From Isochrysis galbana (taxonomy: Eukaryota > Haptophyta > Isochrysidales > Isochrysidaceae): 64,000 nt of DNA. Below the pieces are notes generated by a model. The model made no database searches and had not been told where the DNA came from. It saw only the letters and a program-made list of their open reading frames with translations. Shown one piece after another: positions 57,942 through 64,000 of the stretch. The stretch lies in the NCBI GenBank assembly GCA_018136815.1, contig CM030933.1, positions 5,038,282 through 5,102,281 on the forward strand, in the 5' to 3' direction. The position numbers and the translations under genes are program-made. The first letter of the stretch is position 1, and the number at the start of each line of letters is the position of its first letter.

Positions 57942-58276
57942 GGCTTAGGGCGATGCCCAGAGAGCGGCAGCGCAGCCAAAGCTGCAGTGAATGAAACCGC
58001 CGGCAGAGAGGAGGGGGGGAGGGGAAGACAGAGAGAGAGAGACACTACGTCGTGTGCGCGATTTGCGCGCCGCGCTGCGCTGTCGTCCCCGTCTTACAAT
58101 TTACTTAGAGTACTACATACTCCTACTACAATGCATTCAACTAATTTTGAGAACCACACTCCACACTCCTTGCTTCCCGTTAGCATCATGCGAGTCAGAC
58201 GCGTTGGGTGAAGATGGGGAGCTACGGCAAGGGGCCTGTGGGGCCTTGACCACTCCCGGCCAGCCCACGGCACACC
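57942..58276. other. Upstream region of coiled-coil gene
   Basis: CT-rich on the minus strand at 57998-58045 (leader). No other gene. Confidence 0.4.
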
Positions 58277-58284
58277 CGTACGTA

Positions 58285-58819
58285 CCTAGCTGTGAAAAAC
58301 AGCGGGTGAGGGCTAGAAAAACATTAAAAACAGCTGTTTTTGGGAATCGAAAAAAAACAGTAAAAAACAGTGCGAAAAACAGTGGGGCCACATATACCGC
58401 AAGGGGGCCTTTCCCCCCCGCGCGGAACGCCTCCGCCTCCGCTCCTCGCTCCTCCGCGTCCTGCGTCCTACGCATACGTAGGCCGCCGCCGCCGCTGCCC
58501 CCTCTCCTCCCCTCGGCCGATGGCGAGCCGCTATCGGTGTTCACAACCCCAAGCCCACGCACGCGTCGCGATCCGCGCGCGTGGTGGTGTGGTGGTGGTG
58601 GCCGCTGTCCCGCGCGCACGCCGCGCTCGAGCGCGCCTGGTCCTGCGCGCACGCGCGCACGCCGCGCTCGCGCGCGCCGCGCACGGGCGGCCCCCAGCCC
58701 CAGCCCCACAGCCCCACTCTAAAAAAACAGTGGCATAAATGGAGGGCGTTTGAAAAACAGTGAAAAACACTGTTTTTGGCCTCCGAAAAAAAACACTATT
58801 CCTGTGTTTCACAGCTAGG
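58285..58819. mobile_element. 535-bp hAT-like element
   Basis: The ends CCTAGCTGTGAAAAACAG and the reverse complement of CCTAGCTGTGAAACACAG form an 18-bp inverted repeat with one mismatch. The target duplication is an exact 8 bp, CGTACGTA, at 58277-58284 and 58820-58827. AAAAACAGT motifs are repeated near both ends. The GC-rich interior (58400-58720, with GCGCGCGC runs) differs sharply from the AT-rich ends and may be captured host DNA. Confidence 0.9.
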
Positions 58820-58984
58820 CGTACGTAGCCCCGTGCCGACGGCGACCCACGCAACGCGGCCCGGGCCGGAGCTAAGCCCAAAAGGCCCGGGCGGCGAGGA
58901 GAGCGGGCGGCCAATGCCGACTAGTAACAGTAAGCAGTAAGAGAGGGGGGACGAGTTAAGAAGGCATACGAGGACGCTTGGCGC

Positions 58985-59095
58985 CCTAGATGGGAAAAAC
59001 AGAGGGGGGGGCGTCCAAAAACAGTAAAAACAGTCTGTTTTTGGCCTTTGTAGAAAAACAGACAAAAACAGTCCCAAAAACAGTACCGGAGGGGG
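58985..59095. mobile_element. Truncated hAT-like MITE end
   Basis: It starts CCTAGATGGGAAAAACAG, combining the end of the 21284 element with the ACAGT motifs of the 58285 element, and contains several AAAAACAGT repeats. No second end or target duplication. Confidence 0.5.
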
Positions 59096-59149
59096 GGGGC
59101 TCTTTAACGAATTCTTGCCGGGCGAGGGCGCTCGGTCGGGCGCGCGCGC

Positions 59150-60000
59150 TCTCCCTCCCGCTCGCTCACTCGCTCTCCCTCTCTCCCTCTCTCGCTCCCC
59201 CCCTCTCGCGCTCGCTCCCCCTCGCTCTCGCGCTCTTCCCCGCTCTCCCCCGCTCTCCCTCGCTCTCCCTCTCGCTCCTCCCCCTCCCTTTATCTCGCTG
59301 CCTCGCTCTCGCTGCCTCGCTCTCGCTGCCTCGCTCTCGCTGCCTCGCTCTCGCTGCCTCGCTCTCGCTGCCTCGCTCTCGCTGCCTCGCTCTCCCCTCT
59401 CTCGCTCTTCCCTTTTTCGCTCGCTCGCTCGCTCTCCCTCTCTCTCTCTCTCTCCCCCCCCCCTCCCCCCTCACCCCTGACTCTTTCTCGCTCGCTCGCT
59501 CTCTCCTTTCTCTCCCTCCCTCTCTCGCTTTCGCTCGCTCTCCCTACCCCCCCCCCCTCCCCCCTCCCTCCCTCCCTCCCTCTGTGTCTGTCTCTCCTCG
59601 CGCTCTGTCTCTCCCTCGCGCGCGCGCGCTCTCTCGCTCTCTCTCCACCTCCCCCCTCCTCCCCCTTGCTCTCTCTCCCCCTTGCTCTCTCTCCCCCTCG
59701 CTCCCTCTCCCCTAGCTCTCCTTCTCCTTCTCCCTCCCTCTTGCTCCCTCTTGCTCCCTTCTTTCTCTCTCTCTCCCTTGCTCCCTCTCTCCCTCGCTCT
59801 TCCTCTCCCTCTCTCTCTCTCTTGCTCCCTCTTGCTCCCTTCTCTCTCTCCCTCTCCCTCCCTCTCTCTCCCTCTCGCTCTGTGCCCCCCCCCTCCCTCC
59901 CTCTCCCTCCCTCCCTCCCTCTCACTCTCCCCTTCATCACCCTTCTCTCTTCTCTCTCTGCCCCCCACGCCCTCTCTCCCCTTCCCCCTCTCTTTCTCTC
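59150..60000 (+). repeat. CT-rich tract without a recognisable gene downstream
   Basis: About 850 bp of CTCGCT, CCCT and (CT)n sequence, including eight 14-bp units of CTCGCTGCCTCGCT type at 59293-59393. A short frame MAAASRGPSLLALAPPSSLT starts downstream at 60229 but stops at once. Confidence 0.85.
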
Positions 60001-60289
60001 CAAGCACGCGTAAGTGCGCGCGCATATGTTCATGCTCAGCGCGCGGTGCATGAGTGCTCGCGTTGCCATTCAAAAACGGAGACAAAAACGGAAGCCCAGC
60101 ACGCCCTCTCCTCGAGTCCACGCTGGACGCTGGGGGAAAACCCCTTTCGGGTAAAAACAACGCAGGGGGGGGGGGGGGGCACTCGTGAAAGGGAGCCCAG
60201 AAGCGCTAATCACTCCTCGCCGAAGCGAATGGCCGCGGCGAGCCGCGGCCCTTCCCTCCTGGCTCTGGCGCCCCCGTCTTCTCTTACCT
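60001..60289. other. Intergenic
   Basis: G-run at 60166-60179; no gene beyond the 20-codon frame at 60229-60291. Confidence 0.4.
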
Positions 60290-60805
60290 AAATAGGGCGA
60301 GAAGACATGTTAACGCCGGGGGGAAGAGCTGCCACTCTCCCCTCCCCTCTCTCTTCCCTCTTCCTCCTCTTTTCCCTGCGGCGGGGGCCCATGGCGCGCG
60401 CCTGCGGCCCCACTTCAGGTCCCCAGATGGCCTGCAGGGGCCTAGGAGCACAGCTCGGGGGGCAGGTGAGGCTGGGGCATGGCCCTGGCCCCTACTGCCT
60501 CTCCCTCGCTGGCTCTCGCGCCCCTGCCGGTCGACTGGAGCTGGCTGGGGGGTCCTGATCAGGGGGGCCCAGGGGGAGGAGGGGTTGGTCAGAGCTCAGA
60601 GCGACAAGCTGGCCAGCGCGGGCCAGGGCGTGCGATCTGTGCCCAGCTCTCTGGGAGAGTCTGGGCAGCAGTCTGAGTGAGTCCCCCCTGCATGCCAAGA
60701 GGCAGCGCAGGGGGGTGGATGGTTCTCGCCCCCCATGAGGGGAGTCGAGAGAGTGGGGGGGGCGCGAGGCCCCCCTCCATGGCGACCAATCATAAGATTA
60801 GTGAG
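60290..60805 (-). repeat. SINE-like family, diverged copy D
   Basis: Minus strand begins ACTAATCTTATGATTGGTCG, CCATGG, then the GGGGGGCCTCGCGCCCCCC-type hairpin and the same GAGGGAGAGGCAG and GGTAAG blocks as copies A-C at lower identity. Confidence 0.7.
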
Positions 60806-60889
60806 ACTATCTACTATCTAGCGCTAATAGGCTATCTAGGTATCTTACAAACATGTTCCATGCTCCATGCATGCCTTAGGAATTATGAG

Positions 60890-61124
60890 TGTATGATTTG
60901 CCGTACGGAGCGTTCGTTCTGACAGTGAATAGAGTGCGTATGCTTGTCGCATTGGCTCTAGGCGTAGCCGCATACTAATGACCTTATAAGAGCTCTTATG
61001 TTAAGGCCCCAATGTACCCTCGCCCCACCACCACACCTTTGATGGAGCCCCTAGTTGAAGTCTGTAGCCCTTCCATTCCATAACCCAAAGCGTGCGGGGC
61101 ATCTCAGTTTTGGAACGGAGGTAG
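60890..61124 (-). mobile_element. Truncated Stowaway/mariner-like element
   Basis: Inverted match to the left 235 bp of the element at 31545-32159, ending AGTTTTGGAACGGAGGTAG at 61124. The other end is missing. Confidence 0.8.
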
Positions 61125-61568
61125 TACGTGTTTTAAATAAAGGGGACGCCAAAAGCCGAAGCTGTCGCCAAAGCCAAGCAATGCCAGCATGCCAATTCCA
61201 ATTCCAATGCGTCACAGTAATGGAGCATTCAGCATTCCGTCGCAATAATGACAAGGCCCCCAGCCCCAGCCACTAGTCTCGGTCTCTGACACAATATATG
61301 GCTGTGAATGAAATGATATCTCTCTCCAAAGAGAACGGATGGGAAGCGAGCAGCCCGCTCGCACCAACAGAGACGCTACGTTTGCCGGCGAGGGGATGCT
61401 CGCAAGAGGAACCCAAGCAATCGCCAGTTATCAAGATCTTTGATGCCGTGTGAGTAAGCGTTAGACTGTACACGCGCTGATCTCTTACCCATGGTATCTT
61501 TGGCTATCATGCCTCCTAGGGCCACGGCAGGACGAGGGGCCTCTGTCCATCGGGCAAAATGCCCAGAC
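61125..61568. other. 3' flank of HSD17B10-like gene
   Basis: CCAATTCCAATTCCAATGC tandem near 61193; no gene is seen. Confidence 0.4.
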
Positions 61569-62333
61569 TCATGACATGCGCACAGCACCATCGAGCCGGA
61601 TGACTTCGCCGTTTAGGTACATATTGGAGATCACCGATGTGACGAGCGAGGCGAACTCATCAGGCCGGCCAAAACGCTTTGGAAACGGAATGGCTGCGGC
61701 GAGCCCTACTTTCACGGCCTCTTTCGCGCCGTCCATCATCGGTGTCTCAAAAACGCCAGGGGCGATCGCCACAACTCGTATGCCCAGAGGTGCAAGATCT
61801 CGGGCCATCGGCAACGTCATGCCCACTATCGCACCCTTCGATGCCGAATATGCCACTTGCCCAACTTGTCCGTCGAAGGCTGCAATACTCGCAGTGTGGA
61901 TAATCACTCCACGCGATCCGTCCTCGTCGGGCTCACGTGTAGCCATGCGAGATGCCGCAAGGCGCGCCACGTTGAAGCTTCCGATCACATTCACGTACAG
62001 CACAGACTCGAAGGGCTCGAGTTGATGTGGGGTGCCATCGCGTGCGACAGTTTTCCCAGCGTGTAAGACGCCAGCCGTGTTCAGCGCTACGTTCACCGGG
62101 CCGCTCCCAAACGTAGACTCAGCGAGGTCGAGAGCCGCCTGAATGTCCGCCTCGCAGGTGCAGTCTGCCTGTGCGAAGATGGCGGAGGAGCCTAGACGTT
62201 GAGCCGCTTCGTGTGCGATCGCGCTGCGGTCCACAATCACCACCTTCCCACCTGCAGACACGATCCGCTGCGCCGCCGCGAGGCCCAGCCCAGAGCCACC
62301 GCCGGAGACGAGCGCCACAGTGCGCCGCAGCAT
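61569..62333 (-). CDS. HSD17B10: HSD17B10-like short-chain dehydrogenase (3-hydroxyacyl-CoA dehydrogenase type 2)
   Basis: 254 residues in one exon, the usual length. Rossmann motif SGGGSGLGLAAAQRI at about 10-24, acidic residue after the second strand (VVIVDRS) selecting NAD+, LNTAGVLHAG (the NAG-like motif), HTASIAAFDGQVGQVAYSAS with catalytic Ser and Tyr followed by K of YxxxK, then GMTLPMARDLAPLGIRVVAI, APGVFETPM and the C-terminus YLNGEVIRLDGAVRM, almost a signature for this subgroup. It oxidises short-chain 3-hydroxyacyl-CoA in isoleucine and branched-fatty-acid breakdown in mitochondria, and in animals also serves mitochondrial RNase P. No targeting peptide beyond a short basic MLRRT is seen. 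The gene is intact. Confidence 0.95.
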   Translation of the reverse strand: MLRRTVALVSGGGSGLGLAAAQRIVSAGGKVVIVDRSAIAHEAAQRLGSSAIFAQADCTCEADIQAALDLAESTFGSGPVNVALNTAGVLHAGKTVARDGTPHQLEPFESVLYVNVIGSFNVARLAASRMATREPDEDGSRGVIIHTASIAAFDGQVGQVAYSASKGAIVGMTLPMARDLAPLGIRVVAIAPGVFETPMMDGAKEAVKVGLAAAIPFPKRFGRPDEFASLVTSVISNMYLNGEVIRLDGAVRMS

Positions 62334-63027
62334 CGCTGCCCGCCGTCACCATAAAAGAAGTATTGATATCTTCTCTCTCAGAAGAGTGAAAGAAAAGAAA
62401 GGTACTCCTCGGTCGGTCCGTCCGTCCATCCTCCCCTCCCGGAAGATGATTGACTAAGAAGAGGCTGTTTAGCCGTGCTCGCGACGAGATGTTCAAGATT
62501 TTTAATCTAGTACGTGGATGCGGCAACAGCAGAGGCATCATTTTTCGCGCAGTGCGAAGCCCATCATGCCGACTCCTATGACATGGCACATAGCCGGTGG
62601 TGGTTTGCAATCTGCTATGTCACTACCGATAGACCGATAGATCAAGCACAAGCATCAAGAGAAAATCACAAAAGTGGAGGAGAAGCAAGACATAGGCTCC
62701 AAGACTAGCGTTATGGATTTGTAGCACGTACATTCAACCGAATTGGTAAAATGTAAACGAGCAACAATACAACATGTATTCATGGTCTCCTTTGTAGTGG
62801 TAGTTGTAGTGGTAGTAGTAGTAGTATATACACAATCAAAAGTCAGTGGCAAGTAACAAGTGTCTTGATGTCCTGATGTGTTGAACCTCAGCGGCAATCC
62901 CGCGCGATTTAGAGAGTATATGCGATCAAGGCAGCCCGAGATGCTCCGGAGTCGTCGAACTGCGTAAAAAAGGCAGTCAATAGCAGCATCTTATAAGCGC
63001 CAAGGCGGCGGCCAGACTCTCTCAGCC
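62334..63027. other. Intergenic between convergent-spaced minus-strand genes
   Basis: CT-rich on the minus strand at 62385-62400 just upstream of the dehydrogenase. A GTAGTAGTGGTAGTAGTAG microsatellite lies at 62797-62826. No gene is seen. Confidence 0.5.
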
Positions 63028-64000
63028 TCAACTAGCACCCATACCCGAGCGCAAGTGCTTCGGGCGTGCGGATCTTCCCATCAGCTTGTTTGCATCGCCC
63101 TTATCCGCGGCGTCAGCAATGGCCTCGTGTCTCTCTCGCGCCAACTGTGCGGGAGTGAGGCATGCTCGTGCCGCGGCGGAAGGGAAGACAAAGAAGCCAA
63201 ATGAAAGGGGTGGCAATTCGATCACACTTCCATTGACTCGTACCGGGGACATTTGAGGCAGTGACCCGTTGGCAGAGACTCGCAAGACGACACCATTGAG
63301 CGCAATTGTAGGAGATCGCAGCCCTGCATCAGTAGAAGTGAGAAGAAAATCGAGCCGTTCAGGTGGTGACGGCGTGTGCGTATGTGCCATCATGTCGGCG
63401 TAATTTCCACCATTTCGAATTCCTATGGGAGGTGTTTGACCTTCTCTAGAGGAAATGGATTGCGATGGTAGCGACACCTCGATGGCATGTGTTGTGGTTG
63501 GAGCAATGTTGAGCAGAAGAAGCGTCACTCCTCCCCACTCGTTGAGCCCGTCTGTAGTTGAGCGGGCACAGTGGGCATAGGCGCGTAGTTCAGGTGCTGT
63601 CACTCCTTGAGTGTTACCGTTGGGTGGGAGCGGAGGTTCGGGGGCAGTGCCGGGGGTGGTGGACGGTGTCGGTGGAACATGTGCGGACATGGACAGCCCA
63701 CGCGAGGCGTTCGACGGCGACGTCTTCAGTTTGACGACCCGCAATACCTGAGCAACAAAGGTGTCGTATAACGTGTATGAGCAGACATGGGAGTGATTGG
63801 ACGAAAGAGCGCGGGGCAACCGGCGGTACCTTTGGGCTCATCAGCCGTCTCCATAGGAGCATCGAGTAGAAATCTGGGGCAAGCTGACGCTCCCTCAAAT
63901 TCACTAGAGCGTAGTGGCCGCCTAAGATTGCTTGCCTGCAACCAAATGCGTGGCCATGCTTGGCAAGTGCGGCAAAGAGGTCATTGAACCAAAAACCGGA
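63028..64000 (-). CDS. Heparanase-like glycoside hydrolase (GH79), 3' exons
   Basis: Two exons are in the window: 63830-64000 (continuing beyond the right edge) and 63028-63747, joined in phase 0 across an 82-bp intron (GTACCG...GCTCAG). The first gives SGFWFNDLFAALAKHGHAFG, CRQAILGGHYALV and APDFYSMLLWRRLMSPK, matching the end of the heparanase barrel (R-QV...G--Y-LV...PDYWLSLL-KKL). The second gives LRAYAHCARS, WGGVTLLLLNIAP, LDFLLTSTDAGLRSPTIALN, LPQMSPVRV and ELPPLSFGFFVFPSAAARAC, the typical C-terminal beta domain. Family members cleave heparan-sulfate-like or glucuronic-acid glycans, usually secreted or lysosomal. The catalytic Glu residues lie outside the window. Residues after the last Cys (LTPAQLARERHEAIADAADK) are an unusual charged extension. 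Confidence 0.85.

Noticed and set aside
60229-60291. MAAASRGPSLLALAPPSSLT mini-ORF after the orphan CT tract as a gene start
   Set aside because: Only 20 codons, ending at a repeat border; no splice continuation could be shown.
1-64000. CRISPR arrays, bacterial operons, riboswitches, rRNA and tRNA genes
   Set aside because: No regularly spaced identical repeats with unique spacers, no ribosome-binding-site-linked gene strings, and no recognisable tRNA or rRNA sequence; gene structure with introns is eukaryotic.

Overview
The window is nuclear DNA of a GC-rich unicellular eukaryote, most likely a microalga. A haptophyte is my best guess; a pelagophyte or other secondary alga is possible. The evidence is eukaryotic single-copy genes (importin alpha, LETM1-like, ABHD17-like hydrolase, HSD17B10-like dehydrogenase, heparanase-like GH79, AGC kinase), few short GT-AG introns, a plastid-type 4Fe-4S ferredoxin, GCPW-type ankyrin repeats, and a very high load of degraded transposons. 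There is one 100-base assembly gap (50001-50100).

Layout of host genes, left to right: the start of a type II membrane protein running off the left edge (-); two opposed ankyrin fragments (3.2-4.15 kb); a coiled-coil, possibly axonemal, protein (-, 5.2-5.85 kb); a LETM1/EF-hand protein (7.5-9.1 kb); a two-exon 4Fe-4S ferredoxin (12.6-13.8 kb); a gene 5' end cut off by a repeat (14.9 kb); a three-exon ABHD17-like hydrolase (17.6-18.8 kb); importin alpha (22.3-23.9 kb); an unknown protein (-, 27.1-27.7 kb); a three-module glycosyltransferase (-, 28.5-31.4 kb); a lipid-anchored adenylate kinase with a repetitive acidic tail (45.0-46.4 kb); an AGC-kinase-like gene interrupted by the gap (50.1-51.3 kb); a coiled-coil protein (-, 56.0-57.9 kb); HSD17B10-like dehydrogenase (-, 61.6-62.3 kb); and the 3' part of a heparanase-like gene (-, 63.0 kb to the right edge). 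Many of these genes have a long CT-rich tract directly upstream of the start codon on the sense strand.

Between the genes lie mobile elements. A full-length LINE (33702-40003, 18-bp target duplication) carries ORF1, an endonuclease frame and a reverse-transcriptase frame, and four LINE fragments are present elsewhere. A family of about 0.75-kb SINE-like elements has 16-bp target duplications and shares a 5' end motif with the LINE. Five short terminal-inverted-repeat elements have perfect 8-bp target duplications, and two hAT transposase C-terminal fragments are also present. Further elements are a Stowaway/mariner-like element with a TA duplication, a broken Ty3/gypsy element, and several anonymous interspersed repeats.

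The most unusual item is a minus-strand coding sequence of giant-virus flavour. It was split first by the LINE or by a SINE-like element, both of which left clean target duplications, so its three pieces now lie at 41.1, 40.2 and 33.7 kb. A second foreign-looking island, two closely spaced AT-rich ORFs at 20.5-20.9 kb, is cut by a small palindrome-ended insertion. The host genes do not form an operon or a pathway; they are ordinary housekeeping genes separated by transposon debris.
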